Of a stretch of 64,000 bases of DNA, positions 28,137-37,102 are shown in pieces. The stretch covers positions 1,755,725 to 1,819,724 of the forward strand of contig NZ_GL945017.1 of NCBI RefSeq assembly GCF_000218235.1, given 5' to 3'. The translations under genes and the position numbers were made by a program. The notes under the pieces were generated by a model. The model ran no database searches, was not told the origin of the DNA, and saw only the letters and a list, made by a program, of their open reading frames with translations. Position 1 is the stretch's first letter; every line of letters starts with the position of its first letter. The stretch is from Hallella multisaccharivorax DSM 17128. GTDB lineage: Bacteria; Bacteroidota; Bacteroidia; Bacteroidales; Bacteroidaceae.

Positions 28137-28445
28137 GGCCTACATAGTTTAAAAGGGGATTTATAAATTGATATTCTACAAAGGTAAAGAAAATAATCAC
28201 AGGCTCTGACGAAAGAATAAAAGTTTAACATACGTTATGACACAGTATATGCAAGGGCAACTATTCAGCTGGTGTGAGAGTAGTTGGAGTTTTCAACACC
28301 ATTTGAGGGCGCATATGCATACCTTACAGGACCGTTGCTTCCAAATTCTGACAGTCTTGAATTGTTTTTTTAGCAGAAGGGTGATACTGTTGGACGAGAA
28401 TCCGGCAATGCTGACCCCTGGTAATTGCCGGCAGAGCTGTCTTCA
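28137..28445. other. Intergenic region between the secreted unknown gene and tatD
   Basis: About 309 bp. It holds the promoter of the minus-strand operon near 28179 and an inverted repeat CCGGCAAT...ATTGCCGG near 28402-28429 that may terminate tatD transcription. No convincing gene was seen. Confidence 0.45.
28179..28186 (-). promoter_or_regulatory. -7 box before the secreted unknown gene
   Basis: Minus strand reads TACCTTTG, matching TAnnTTTG, 43 bp before the start codon. No good -33 box. Confidence 0.5.
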
Positions 28446-29255
28446 TCAATACAAAGTGAACACGCGCCGGACATTCTCGTTCGTTGTCCGTGCCACTTCC
28501 TCAGCTGATGTATGGTAGCATTGCGCGAGGTTCTCAAGCACCAGCCTGACGAAGGCACTCTCATTGCGCTTGCCTCGGTTGGGCACGGGAGCCATATAAG
28601 GACTGTCAGTCTCCAACACGATGCGCTTTAGAGGCACCACAGCAGGTAAGTCCTCACGCAGATGACTGCTTTTAAAGGTCGACACTCCACCGATTCCCAA
28701 TACAAATTTGTCGAACCGGAGATAGGTTTCTGCCTCTTTCTGATTGCCCGTGAAGCAATGAAACACACCTCCTGGCAGCTCTTTCTCATAGTCGCGAAGG
28801 ATGTGGAGAAGCTCATTCTGCGCCTTACGACAATGGATCATCAGTGGCAGCCGCGTTTCCACCGACCATCTCACCTGCTCTTCAAAGGCGGAGAGCTGCT
28901 CTTTTTCATATTCACGGCTCCAATAAAAGTCAAGGCCACACTCACCGATGGCGATGTATCTGAGTGGTGCGGCTGCCTTCTCACGGTTGTCAATCAGTGC
29001 ATGCCGCATCATTGCCAGCACTTCCGGCCAGTCAGCGCGCACCTCTTCAGGCTGCAAGCCAACCATCGGAAAGCAATAGTTAGGGTACTGACGGCACACC
29101 TTCATGACGCTGTCCACCGACGAAGCGTCAATGCCGGGGATAAACACCGCCTTCACACCGGATTCCTTAGCCCGCTGAATCACCTCTGGCAAATCATTCT
29201 CAAACTCCTCTCCATCGAGGTGGGCATGGGTGTCAATAAACTGATAACCGGTCAT
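28446..29255 (-). CDS. TatD family metal-dependent hydrolase (DNase)
   Basis: 269 residues, TIM-barrel amidohydrolase fold. Metal-binding residues are visible in FIDTHAHLDG, IGECGLDFYW, MIHCRKAQNE, GVFHCFTGNQ and LETDSPYMAPVPNRGKRNE. Proteins of this family have 3'-5' exonuclease activity on DNA and RNA. Follows the polyprenyl synthase by 14 bp. Confidence 0.93.
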   Translation of the reverse strand: MTGYQFIDTHAHLDGEEFENDLPEVIQRAKESGVKAVFIPGIDASSVDSVMKVCRQYPNYCFPMVGLQPEEVRADWPEVLAMMRHALIDNREKAAAPLRYIAIGECGLDFYWSREYEKEQLSAFEEQVRWSVETRLPLMIHCRKAQNELLHILRDYEKELPGGVFHCFTGNQKEAETYLRFDKFVLGIGGVSTFKSSHLREDLPAVVPLKRIVLETDSPYMAPVPNRGKRNESAFVRLVLENLAQCYHTSAEEVARTTNENVRRVFTLY

Positions 29256-29269
29256 CCGTTTGATGTTGC

Positions 29270-30244
29270 TTAATATTTTCTTGACATCATCTTCTCCGCA
29301 AACTGCCTCAGCACGGTCTTTCGGTCATCAGGCACGCCGACAGCGTCAAGATACTTGCGGCTCTCCTCAAAATAGAAGGCAATCTTATTGAGCGTAAGCT
29401 TGTCGACGCCGATCTCATTATAGAGTTTGGTAACTGCTGCGACCTTCTCGTTACGGTCAAATTCTTTTGCCGTGGCCCATCGAAGCAGTTCCGCGCGCTG
29501 ACTGTCATTGGCATGATTGAAAGCGTTGATGAGCATGTAAGTCTTTTTATTCGAGGTGATGTCGCCGCCTATCGCCTTACCAAAGACCTTGGGATCGCCG
29601 TAGACATCCAGATAATCGTCCTGCAATTGGAAAGCCAGGCCTATCTGTTCACCAAACTTATAGAGATTGTCAACATCCTCATCGGGAGCTCCTGCAAGCA
29701 CGCCTCCAATCTTCAGCGCACAAGCCAGCAGCACGCTGGTCTTCAGGCGGATCATCTCGATATACTCTTCTTCCTTGACGTCGGTGCGCGCTTCAAAGTC
29801 GATGTCGTATTGCTGGCCTTCTCCGATCTCAAGGGCTGTCCGCGTGAAGATACCGAGCACTCTCGACAACTTATCCTCCGCGCACTGAGCCATCCGCTCA
29901 TAAGCCAGAACGAGCATGGAATCACCTGAGAGGATGGCCTGATTGTCGTTCCACCGCTTGTGCACAGTCTCATGTCCCCGCCTCAGGTCTGCGTTGTCCA
30001 TAAGGTCATCGTGCAGCAGCGTGTAGTTGTGGTAAGTCTCCAGTGCCGTGGCTTGTGTCAGAATGGTCTCAGGGTCATCCTTGTAAAGTTGATAAGCTAA
30101 AAGCATAAGTATGGGGCGGATGCGCTTCCCGCCCATGGAGAGCACATAACGGATTGGCTCATAAAGACTTGCCGGACGGCGGTCATAAGGGAGGTTGTCC
30201 AGGAAGTGGTTGACTTCTGTCAGAAGTTCATCTGAAGTGTGCAT
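29270..30244 (-). CDS. Polyprenyl (isoprenyl) diphosphate synthase
   Basis: 324 residues from the ATG at 30244; an upstream in-frame ATG at 30337 would overlap tonB by 73 bp and adds unrelated sequence. Trans-type prenyltransferase with two Asp-rich motifs: DDLMDNADLRRG (first) and LQDDYLDVYGDPKVFGKAIG (second). GGKRIRPILMLLAY is the conserved N-terminal binding segment. Chain length cannot be read reliably; farnesyl/geranylgeranyl or longer quinone side chains are possible. Confidence 0.9.
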   Translation of the reverse strand: MHTSDELLTEVNHFLDNLPYDRRPASLYEPIRYVLSMGGKRIRPILMLLAYQLYKDDPETILTQATALETYHNYTLLHDDLMDNADLRRGHETVHKRWNDNQAILSGDSMLVLAYERMAQCAEDKLSRVLGIFTRTALEIGEGQQYDIDFEARTDVKEEEYIEMIRLKTSVLLACALKIGGVLAGAPDEDVDNLYKFGEQIGLAFQLQDDYLDVYGDPKVFGKAIGGDITSNKKTYMLINAFNHANDSQRAELLRWATAKEFDRNEKVAAVTKLYNEIGVDKLTLNKIAFYFEESRKYLDAVGVPDDRKTVLRQFAEKMMSRKY

Positions 30245-30264
30245 AAGGCTATACTTGGCTAATA

Positions 30265-30969
30265 TTATAATACGAAATTGACGGGAATGGCGAACATCGT
30301 GCGGCAAGGCTTTCCCTTGTCCAGCCCTGGTTTCCACCTTGGCATCATCTTGATGACCCGCAGAGCCTCATTGTCGAGTATCGGATCGACTGAGTGCACC
30401 ACTGTTGGCGAGGAGATAGATCCATCCTTGTTGACGATGAACGAGACCACCACCTTGCCCTGTATCTGCTGTTGTTGGGCCTGTGGAGGATAACGCAGGT
30501 TGCGGGTGAGCCATTTCATGAACTGCACAATACCACCTGGAAACTCAGGAATCTGTTCCACGGTGCGCATCACGGCGGTATCCTTGTCGGCCGTCACCTG
30601 TGGCAGAGCCTCGGTCACATTGGCCTCTTTCTCCACGGCCTGGCCACCACCGATAAGCAGTTTGCTGGTCAGCGGCGCTATCTTCTCAGCGTTGTCCACA
30701 TGGGCTACCTCCTTCACGTTCTGGGTGATGGCTTTTGAGGCGGGCGCAGCCACAGCAGAGACCATGTCGCGCGTGTCCTGAGGAGCCGACTTCATGGTCA
30801 GGTCCTCGGTGAGATCATCAAGCATGGTGTCGTCCTCGTCGGCGCTCTGCGGACGGGTGGTATATTCGAAAGCGGCAAAAAGTAGGGCCAATGCCAGGAT
30901 AAGGCCCAACAAAAAACCTGTCGAACGATGATTATCCAAATTGGCTTTATCGCTTTTCTTGATATCCAT
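30265..30969 (-). CDS. TonB-family energy transducer
   Basis: 234 residues. One N-terminal membrane helix (GFLLGLILALALLFAAFEYT), a long periplasmic linker and a C-terminal TonB domain (FPGGIVQFMKWLTRNLRYPP, then KVVVSFIVNKDGSISSPTVV). Transmits proton-motive force from ExbBD to outer membrane receptors such as the barrels at the right of this window. No exbB/exbD is nearby. First gene of a run with the polyprenyl synthase and tatD. Confidence 0.9.
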   Translation of the reverse strand: MDIKKSDKANLDNHRSTGFLLGLILALALLFAAFEYTTRPQSADEDDTMLDDLTEDLTMKSAPQDTRDMVSAVAAPASKAITQNVKEVAHVDNAEKIAPLTSKLLIGGGQAVEKEANVTEALPQVTADKDTAVMRTVEQIPEFPGGIVQFMKWLTRNLRYPPQAQQQQIQGKVVVSFIVNKDGSISSPTVVHSVDPILDNEALRVIKMMPRWKPGLDKGKPCRTMFAIPVNFVL

Positions 30970-31053
30970 TCAGCAATACTTAAAGCAACAATTAACTGTG
31001 GGTAGCCACAATTTATGATACGATGGAGACGTTATACCGTCAAAACTTCCTTG

Positions 31054-31061
31054 CAAAAGTA
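31054..31061 (-). promoter_or_regulatory. -7 box for the tonB run
   Basis: Minus strand TACTTTTG, 85 bp before the tonB start and back to back with the porQ box at 31084-31091. Confidence 0.45.
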
Positions 31062-31083
31062 CTGCTATTCTACAGAAAAGCAG

Positions 31084-31091
31084 TAATTTTG
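31084..31091 (+). promoter_or_regulatory. -7 box for porQ
   Basis: TAATTTTG, 23 bp before the porQ ATG, implying a short leader. No exact TTTG at the -33 position. Confidence 0.55.
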
Positions 31092-31113
31092 CTGAATAAT
31101 TAGGAAAAAATAA

Positions 31114-32067
31114 ATGAAAAAGGCTTTCCTTGTCATCACAGCGATGCTCCTTCATTTCGTGGCGGTTTGGGCGCAGAATGACAGTCAAACGGGCTACAAC
31201 TTTCTCCGTTTACCTGTTTCTGCCCATGCCGCAGCATTAGGAGGCGACAACATCAGCGTCATCGACGACGACGAAGCCCTCATCTTCAGCAACCCTGCCC
31301 TGTTGTCTTCCGTATCCGACAAGTCGCTGAATCTCAACTATATGAGCTATATGGAAGGTGCTAAGACTGCCAGCGCGTCTTTCAACCGCACAGTCAAGGA
31401 CCGCGCTTCCTGGGCGGTCTCAGCCCAGTATCTTGATTACGGACGCATGAAAGAGACTGATGAGACCGGCCTTCAGACTGGTGATTTCTCAGCCAAGGAC
31501 ATTTCTCTGTCAGGCTATTTTGCTTATCTGCTGACCGACCGTCTCTCTGGTGGCATAGCAACCAAGCTCATCACGTCATACATCGCCGACTACAACAGTG
31601 TGGCTGTAGGCGTGGACCTCGGACTCAATTATTACGATCCTGATACAGAATGGTCGCTGTCGGTGACGCTGAAGGACCTTGGCGGCGAGCTAAAAGCCTA
31701 CAACGAGAACTATAACCGCATGCCGTTTGATATACAGGCAGGCGTGTCAAAGCGGTTTGCCAATACTCCTTTGCGCGTGCATGTCACTATCGTCGACATC
31801 AACCACCCGCATTACAAGCTGGTCAATCACCTTGTGGCCGGTGCCGACGCATTGCTTTCGGATAACTTCTGGATAGGAATAGGTTACAATTTCCGCCGTG
31901 CCAACGAGATGAAAATCACTGACTCGGACAATAAAAGCAACAGTCATGGTGCCGGACTGAGTCTCGGCGCGGGCCTCACTCTCAACCGCTTTAAGGCGGC
32001 CGTCAGCTGGGGCAAGTATCATGTGTCAAGCTCCGGAGTCGTGATCAGCGTCACATTTTGCTTATAA
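31114..32067 (+). CDS. porQ: Type IX secretion system protein PorQ
   Basis: Outer membrane barrel of the type IX secretion system, which exports proteins with a C-terminal sorting domain and attaches them to the surface. 317 residues with a signal peptide (MKKAFLVITAMLLHFVAVWA). The typical PorQ/PorV start is present (YNFLRLPVSAHAAALGGDNI, then LIFSNPALL) followed by repeated beta strands. It is followed 15 bp later by cmk, the same neighbour pair as in Porphyromonas gingivalis. The secreted protein at 51195-53354 is a likely cargo of this system. Confidence 0.9.
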   Translation: MKKAFLVITAMLLHFVAVWAQNDSQTGYNFLRLPVSAHAAALGGDNISVIDDDEALIFSNPALLSSVSDKSLNLNYMSYMEGAKTASASFNRTVKDRASWAVSAQYLDYGRMKETDETGLQTGDFSAKDISLSGYFAYLLTDRLSGGIATKLITSYIADYNSVAVGVDLGLNYYDPDTEWSLSVTLKDLGGELKAYNENYNRMPFDIQAGVSKRFANTPLRVHVTIVDINHPHYKLVNHLVAGADALLSDNFWIGIGYNFRRANEMKITDSDNKSNSHGAGLSLGAGLTLNRFKAAVSWGKYHVSSSGVVISVTFCL

Positions 32068-32082
32068 ATCATCCATAAAATA

Positions 32083-32772
32083 ATGAAAAAAATAACGATA
32101 GCCATAGACGGCTATTCATCGTGTGGTAAGAGCACGATGGCCAAAGCGCTTGCCCGTAAAATAGGATATGTCTATGTGGACACCGGTGCCATGTATCGCT
32201 CGGTGACACTTTTTGCCCTGCGGCACGCACTTTTCAATGCCGATGGCAGTGTGAGGACGGCCGAGTTGGCAGCTCTCATGCCTGAGATTCATATCAGTTT
32301 CCGATTGAATCCGGCGACAGGCCTTCCTGAAACCTATCTCAACGGTGAGATGGTAGAACGGGAGATCCGCGGCATGGCGGTGAGCTCCCATGTGAGTCTG
32401 ATAGCAGCTATCCCCTTTGTGCGCGAAGCTCTCGTAGCCCAGCAGCAGGCCATGGGGCGTGAGAAAGGCGTGGTGATGGACGGCCGCGATATAGGGACCG
32501 TGGTCTTTCCTGACGCCGAACTGAAGATCTTCGTCACCGCCTCGCCTGAGGTCAGGGCGCAGCGACGCTTCGATGAGTTGCAAGCCAAGGGACAACCTGC
32601 TGATTTTGAGGACATCCTGAAGAATGTACAGCAACGTGACTATATTGACACGCATCGCAATACTTCCCCTTTGAGGAAGGCCGATGATGCAGTCACCTTA
32701 GATAATAGCCGCATGACTATTGCCGAACAAGACCAATGGCTCATGGACCGCTATCGGCAAGCTGTCAGGTAG
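32083..32772 (+). CDS. cmk: Cytidylate kinase
   Basis: Phosphorylates CMP and dCMP using ATP. 229 residues. The P-loop [19 protein letters not shown], the substrate site [15 protein letters not shown] and [20 protein letters not shown] are diagnostic, and the Arg-rich lid ([13 protein letters not shown]) is present. Probably co-transcribed with porQ. Confidence 0.96.
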   Translation: MKKITIAIDGYSSCGKSTMAKALARKIGYVYVDTGAMYRSVTLFALRHALFNADGSVRTAELAALMPEIHISFRLNPATGLPETYLNGEMVEREIRGMAVSSHVSLIAAIPFVREALVAQQQAMGREKGVVMDGRDIGTVVFPDAELKIFVTASPEVRAQRRFDELQAKGQPADFEDILKNVQQRDYIDTHRNTSPLRKADDAVTLDNSRMTIAEQDQWLMDRYRQAVR

Positions 32773-33123
32773 CCTCTCATAATAATGCCTACCCTTCTTT
32801 TTATGCACCCTCATTCTGTTAAAATGAACAGACTCATTAACTTTGCGGAATTAGATTAGAGTTAGTTGTATTTTCCTCTCCTTGTTCCGAATTATATCTT
32901 TAAATAAAAATCAAACGTTGTCTAAATATAGATAAACGAACACTTCCGCAAGCTGATTAACTCTTCCGGGAGCTGTTCCCACAGAAATGTTTTCTGATAG
33001 TGTAGCTTCCGCCTGGGAAAAATTAATTTTTAGAATCACCTTTTAAATATATCGTATGTACAGTTGGATGTTGAAGATAAAGTCAGCACAATCATTGAAT
33101 TCAAATCATAGGAGGTTAAACTA
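32773..33123. other. Intergenic region between cmk and the DUF4186 gene
   Basis: 351 bp, A+T rich. A possible -7 box TAACTTTG lies at 32838-32845, with a short inverted repeat TGTTAAAATGAACA before it. An unusually strong RBS (AGGAGGT) sits at its right end. No gene seen. Confidence 0.5.
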
Positions 33124-33549
33124 ATGTACAGGCAATTGTCTCTGTTTTCCGAGGAAGATGACGAAGAGCAACAAGAACGAAAAGAGATAGACGATATCGA
33201 TCTCAATCCACTATTTGAGCGCCTTGCCCAAAGTAAGTTCCGCAGCTCTTTCTATCTTAACGCAAAGGATCAAGAGTATATCCGCCAAAAAGGATGGAAG
33301 AAGATTGAAGAAAGTACAAGGGAGATCATCGCCAAGCGGCTGGCACCGGCAGCAATTCCCAATGATGGGAAGCAGACGCCGATGCGCCACGGCATCTTTC
33401 CGCCATTCATCGCACAACATGCCACAGGCTGTTGTTGCCGGAACTGTCTCGAAAAATGGCACGGTATACCCAAAGGAAAGCCACTGACTATGAAGGAGCA
33501 GATATACATCACTCGTGTCGTCATGGAATGGCTGCACAGACAGTACTGA
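33124..33549 (+). CDS. DUF4186 family protein
   Basis: 141 residues. The core reads FIAQHATGCCCRNCLEKWHG and IPKGKPLTMKEQIYITRVVM, the hallmark of DUF4186: a Cys/His-rich segment that could bind zinc, and a C-terminal helix. The acidic N-terminal tail (about residues 9-25) is extra. Function unknown. An exceptionally good RBS (AGGAGGT) precedes the ATG, unlike most genes here. Confidence 0.82.
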   Translation: MYRQLSLFSEEDDEEQQERKEIDDIDLNPLFERLAQSKFRSSFYLNAKDQEYIRQKGWKKIEESTREIIAKRLAPAAIPNDGKQTPMRHGIFPPFIAQHATGCCCRNCLEKWHGIPKGKPLTMKEQIYITRVVMEWLHRQY

Positions 33550-33734
33550 CCATCGTGACAGTAAAAGTGTACCCAAAGACAAGATGCCTGATACAGGCGG
33601 ACCGGGTTATACCATTCCAGCTGAGTTCGTCTATTTGAAGTATTTCCATAAACGCAGTGCGCTGCACGGATAAAGTCGGCATCACGGCAAGAAGCGACTG
33701 GAAAGAGAGTACGAAGAAGTAATTGAGAAAATAT

Positions 33735-34331
33735 ATGTACCCATTCATAGAAACCATAAGGATTGAAGACGGCAAGATATGGAACCTGCCGTATCACCAG
33801 CAACGGTTGGACAGAACCATGGCCCACTTCTGGCCTGATGCGGAGGCCATCGACTTAAAAGATGTACTGAAGAATGCCCTACTGACCAGAGAGGAGACTA
33901 AGGCACACATTGTTTACGACAATGATGGTGTGAAGGAAATATCGTTTGTCAAGTATCATCCGCTCAACATTCATTCCCTAAGGCTTGTCACGTGCGATGA
34001 TATTGACTACTGTTATAAGTCAGCCGACCGCAGTCCACTTCAAAAGCTGAAAGAACAACGGGGCGACTGTGATGAGATTGTCATCATCAGGAAGGGTTTG
34101 CTGACTGACACAAGCTACAGCAACATCGCACTCTTCGATGGTGAACACTGGTATACGCCCAGACATCCACTTCTCAAAGGGACCATGCGGCAGTGGCTTA
34201 TTGACCAGGGATTGCTTCAAGAGAAAGACTTGCAGCCTGTCGACCTCAACAGTTTCCAGAAGCTATCACTCATCAATGCTATGATGCCATTGGAGTTCTT
34301 AGAGGTCAAGATAAAGAATATCGTAAAATGA
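33735..34331 (+). CDS. Class IV aminotransferase-like protein (PabC-like)
   Basis: 198 residues from ATG 33735 (the longer frame starts at TTG). Fold-type IV PLP enzyme pattern: FIETIRIEDGKIWNLPYHQQ, HIVYDNDGV, RGDCDEIVIIRKGLLTDTSY and PRHPLLKGTMRQWLIDQGL. Closest in style to aminodeoxychorismate lyase (folate pathway), but it is shorter than usual. No pabA/pabB was seen, though the 185 bp upstream hold no gene. Last core gene before the inserted block. Confidence 0.72.
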   Translation: MYPFIETIRIEDGKIWNLPYHQQRLDRTMAHFWPDAEAIDLKDVLKNALLTREETKAHIVYDNDGVKEISFVKYHPLNIHSLRLVTCDDIDYCYKSADRSPLQKLKEQRGDCDEIVIIRKGLLTDTSYSNIALFDGEHWYTPRHPLLKGTMRQWLIDQGLLQEKDLQPVDLNSFQKLSLINAMMPLEFLEVKIKNIVK

Positions 34332-34472
34332 GACTGAAGATTTTCAACACTATGTTCGTTTCCGTCAAAGAGAAACAGTACTTTATGAATACCTGGGGAA
34401 ATCTACATTTATGATCTAACGAACCTGTAATATCCTTTATACCCATCATTTCAAGATAGGGTATCAAGTTTG

Positions 34473-34504
34473 CCTTTACGCCGTAATCGCATCGCCTTTA
34501 CAAG
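34473..34504. repeat. Partial REP-like repeat, left flank of the inserted block
   Basis: Contains GTAATCGCATCGCCTTTACA (34483-34502), identical over 20 bases to 49854-49873 on the far side of the inserted block and related to the array at 12492-12573. Confidence 0.75.
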
Positions 34505-34570
34505 CCAAGATAATTTTCAAAACGTATCTAATTGAAAATAAAGAAGTTACCTTATTGCATAAACTAAACA

Positions 34571-34656
34571 GGTAACGATTTGGAAACGAGCGAACTGCTT
34601 TTAGTCGCGGGTTTCTGCATTAACAAAGAACGCTTGTTATTCTATTTGCAAAGATA
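34571..34656 (-). promoter_or_regulatory. Promoter plus structured leader module, orphan copy
   Basis: Minus strand: begins with the -7 box TATCTTTG (34649-34656), then a leader with GCGTTCTTTG, GAAAC and GCTCGTTTCC and ending GTTACC. The same module precedes the secreted-protein gene (53428-53514). Here no minus-strand gene follows; instead GTTACC pairs with GGTAAC (34546-34551 with 34571-34576) before a T-rich run, a possible terminator. Confidence 0.6.
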
Positions 34657-34752
34657 ATCATTTGCTTTGAATAGCAAGCGTTTTTGGTGAAGATTTCTCT
34701 CTTTTGCTTTGTCTTCGTTTTTGGGATAGAGATTGGGAATAGAGAAAAGTGG

Positions 34753-35820
34753 TTACAATCCTCTCCCTCTTTTCTTCTTTTTCTTGGCTTGGTTTCTGAG
34801 CCTGTGCTGCCATGCAGTCTCGGCATAATCATCACCATGTGTCTGTGGGTTGATGAACCCGCCTGCTGCGGAAATGATTTCTTCGGCTGCATTTATGGCT
34901 GTATTTGCCATATTACCTACTGCTTGTGCAATAGATGAACTTTCATTTGTGTTGGCAGATAGTATATAGGAGCGGCTGGGAGGAACAAGTTGATAACCTG
35001 TATCGGATTGAGTTTTGTTCTTTGCCGACTCATCTTCTATTGTCGTGGTTTTCTTTGGTTCTGTCTTGTTACTTATCTCAAAGTTCTTCTGCAAGGAACG
35101 GTAGCCGAACTCCCTGCCGATTTCAGATGCCTTGAACGATTGTCCTGCGTATGAGAACTTCAAGCCATACACGTTGCCCTGCTTGTTTTTCAAACGTTCA
35201 ATGGTTACACCACTCTTGCTGAGGTCATAGAGGAACATCGAATGCCCTGCGATGCCTGTGCCTTTATATTTGTTGAACAAGGCATAGCAAATCTTTTGTA
35301 CCTGCTGCTTTGTTTGTTCTCTCGTTGGGTTGGCTTTTGGCTTCTGATGCAGCCTTTTCGCCTTGACTTCCTTTGCGATGGTCATACCATACTTACGGCT
35401 AAGATCTTCTGCTACCCTTGCTGCCCTGTTGCTTACAAAAGTAGTATCATAGACTTCTCTGTACAGGCTGATACGATTGGCAATGATATGGATGTGCATA
35501 TTGTCGGTGTCCTTGTGCGTTACTGCCACCCATTGATGGTTGGCAAGTCCCATGCGTATTGCAAAGTTTGATGCAAGGTTACGGACGGATGCAAGGCTCA
35601 ATCTTTTCTCACCTTGTGATGCAATGCCGATTTCGATACGCAGGAACTTGTTCCTGCAACGTGTATTGTAATCGCTGACCATCTTCATTTCCTCGTAAAT
35701 CTCCTTTGGCGTAGTGCCGCAGAGATTGTGAAAGAGAAGCGTTTTACCGAGTTTCCCCTCTCTGAAAATATACTCCAGTGCATTGCTACCATGCGCAATA
35801 GCCTTACATTTTCCTATCAT
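34753..35820 (-). CDS. mobA: Relaxase/mobilization nuclease (MobA-type)
   Basis: Nicks the transfer origin and is carried into the recipient during mobilization by a helper element. 355 residues. The relaxase domain begins MIGKCKAIAHGSNALEYIFR, includes LRIEIGIASQGEKRL, and has the metal-binding HxHxxxxN motif (NMHIHIIANRI). The C-terminal third is Lys/Ser rich and ends in a basic tail (KKKKKRGRG). Overlaps the MobC gene by 17 bp. Typical of Bacteroides mobilizable transposons; no type IV secretion genes are present. Confidence 0.9.
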   Translation of the reverse strand: MIGKCKAIAHGSNALEYIFREGKLGKTLLFHNLCGTTPKEIYEEMKMVSDYNTRCRNKFLRIEIGIASQGEKRLSLASVRNLASNFAIRMGLANHQWVAVTHKDTDNMHIHIIANRISLYREVYDTTFVSNRAARVAEDLSRKYGMTIAKEVKAKRLHQKPKANPTREQTKQQVQKICYALFNKYKGTGIAGHSMFLYDLSKSGVTIERLKNKQGNVYGLKFSYAGQSFKASEIGREFGYRSLQKNFEISNKTEPKKTTTIEDESAKNKTQSDTGYQLVPPSRSYILSANTNESSSIAQAVGNMANTAINAAEEIISAAGGFINPQTHGDDYAETAWQHRLRNQAKKKKKRGRGL

Positions 35821-36235
35821 TCTCCATCATATTTAAGAGTTTAATTGCTCTTTCCTCAATACAGTATTTGGGATTAAAGAAACGCTTAAATGCTTCCCTT
35901 GCCAAATAGGAAAGGCTTTGGGTAATCAGTACCCACGCATCATCCTTTACCTTGATAAGGTTGGAAATATGTATAAAGAAGTAGGCCGTTCGTCTCAACA
36001 CCTCTATGGCTTCCTTTTCATTGTCCGTCATCTTGGGAACAGAAATAACCTCTCCACTACGAAGCATCTCGCGACAGTAATCTGAGAACTTCCGCCCTGT
36101 GCTTTCCGCCTTTGATTTGATACGCTGCTTTTCCTCTAAGGTACATCTTACCTTGATGGGCTCCGTCTTGTTTATCTGCAGTTCTTTCTTCTCCTGCTGC
36201 TGCCATCGGGCAGTCTTGCTATTGTATCTGTTCAT
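35804..36235 (-). CDS. mobC: Plasmid-mobilization relaxosome protein (MobC-type)
   Basis: 143 residues. A basic N-terminus precedes a ribbon-helix-helix-like region (IKVRCTLEEKQRIKSKAEST, GRKFSDYCREML) and a helical C-terminal half, the MobC pattern. It binds oriT with the relaxase. The oriT candidate is immediately upstream at 36236-36490, the usual position. Confidence 0.87.
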   Translation of the reverse strand: MNRYNSKTARWQQQEKKELQINKTEPIKVRCTLEEKQRIKSKAESTGRKFSDYCREMLRSGEVISVPKMTDNEKEAIEVLRRTAYFFIHISNLIKVKDDAWVLITQSLSYLAREAFKRFFNPKYCIEERAIKLLNMMENDRKM

Positions 36236-36490
36236 ATAAAAGTTCTTTTTTCTCTGTTTTCAATCTTGCTTAATTTCTGATGGCTGACCGATGAGAACGG
36301 AGTGATTACGGTCTAACCTCCCCGATGGCTTAGCAAGGGGAGCAAGTGCAGTTTGTGGGTACAAACTGACGTCTTGCAATGTCAGTGATAAGACCATTTA
36401 CGCACGAGGCGTTTTGCAGCCGAAAAGTGAATGCCGTGCATTCTGTGTTTAACTGTGTTCGTGGTGTTCTCATCATTCAGATGTCTGCTT
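36236..36490. other. Candidate origin of transfer (oriT)
   Basis: Non-coding and rich in inverted repeats just upstream of mobC-mobA: CTCCCC/GGGGAG (36318-36323 with 36337-36342), a perfect 8-bp hairpin CAGTTTGT-GGGT-ACAAACTG (36349-36368), and GACCG/CGGTC before them. Position and hairpins fit an oriT; the nick site is not identified. Confidence 0.6.
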
Positions 36491-36495
36491 GCTAA

Positions 36496-36556
36496 AAATA
36501 TGATGTCATATTTGCCCAAATATGACGTCTCATTTACGAGAATATGACATCATATT
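36496..36556. repeat. Cluster of three palindromic operator-like sites
   Basis: Site 1 is AAATATGA-TG-TCATATTT (36496-36513), site 2 an imperfect copy (36518-36535), site 3 AATATGA-CA-TCATATT (36541-36556). Closely related palindromes recur at 39334-39393 before the HU-like gene. Probably binding sites for an element-encoded DNA-binding protein. Confidence 0.75.
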
Positions 36557-36626
36557 TTAATGCGATAGTAGGATTAGAGCGGGAAATAAATCTTTTGAAA
36601 TTCATCCCTCGCCCCCCTCCTGCGGT

Positions 36627-37067
36627 TTATAACCTCCTCCATTTCTCTATGTCCTCACCGTACTCCTCCAGATGGAGGCGCACGATGTTCTCCACGAAAC
36701 TTGAGAGGTTGCTGCGCTTGTCACCCAACCTGCGGACGATGAAGTCCGCACGTTCTTGTGTCGCCCTGCTCAGATAAACCGCCTTTCGGTCGTTCAATTT
36801 GGTAGGAACAAGGAACGCCTGTTTGTAAGCTTCGAGCGTTCCCCGTCTCATCTTGGCACTGATGCGCCGTTGAACGGTTGCATTCTCTGTGTGCAGTGTA
36901 GGTTCGGATGGCGTGGCATGTTCTACCTCTTGTTGCTTTTGAATAAAATTCATTCCCTTTGCCTGAAATTCGGCGATGGTTTCTTCACTTGAACTTTGAG
37001 CTTGGCTTATACCAAAAGATTCTTCGATGAAACGATCCATTTCTTGTGTGTTTTTTTCCTTTTTCAT
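36627..37067 (-). CDS. DUF3408 family protein
   Basis: 146 residues from ATG 37067 (the GTG before it is less likely). The N-terminal half is variable; the C-terminal half (YLSRATQERADFIVRRLGDK, then LSSFVENIVRLHLEEYGEDI) is a ribbon-helix-helix-like segment characteristic of DUF3408, found in Bacteroides conjugative and mobilizable elements beside mob and partition genes. It is a candidate to bind the neighbouring palindromes. A small ORF lies just upstream. Confidence 0.82.
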   Translation of the reverse strand: MKKEKNTQEMDRFIEESFGISQAQSSSEETIAEFQAKGMNFIQKQQEVEHATPSEPTLHTENATVQRRISAKMRRGTLEAYKQAFLVPTKLNDRKAVYLSRATQERADFIVRRLGDKRSNLSSFVENIVRLHLEEYGEDIEKWRRL

Positions 37068-37102
37068 CACTTTATCTTATTTTAAGTTTGACTTGTTTGG
37101 GT

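Noticed and set aside
28237..28518. 93-codon plus-strand frame overlapping tatD
   Set aside because: Overlaps the 3' end of tatD on the other strand and has no plausible domain.
30245..30337. Upstream ATG for the polyprenyl synthase
   Set aside because: Would overlap tonB and adds 31 residues not expected in the family.
33550..33734. Gene remnant between the DUF4186 and aminotransferase genes
   Set aside because: Short frames only; no motif recognised.
36496..36556. Possible CRISPR-like array
   Set aside because: Only three short palindromic copies, irregular spacing and no cas genes; better explained as operators.
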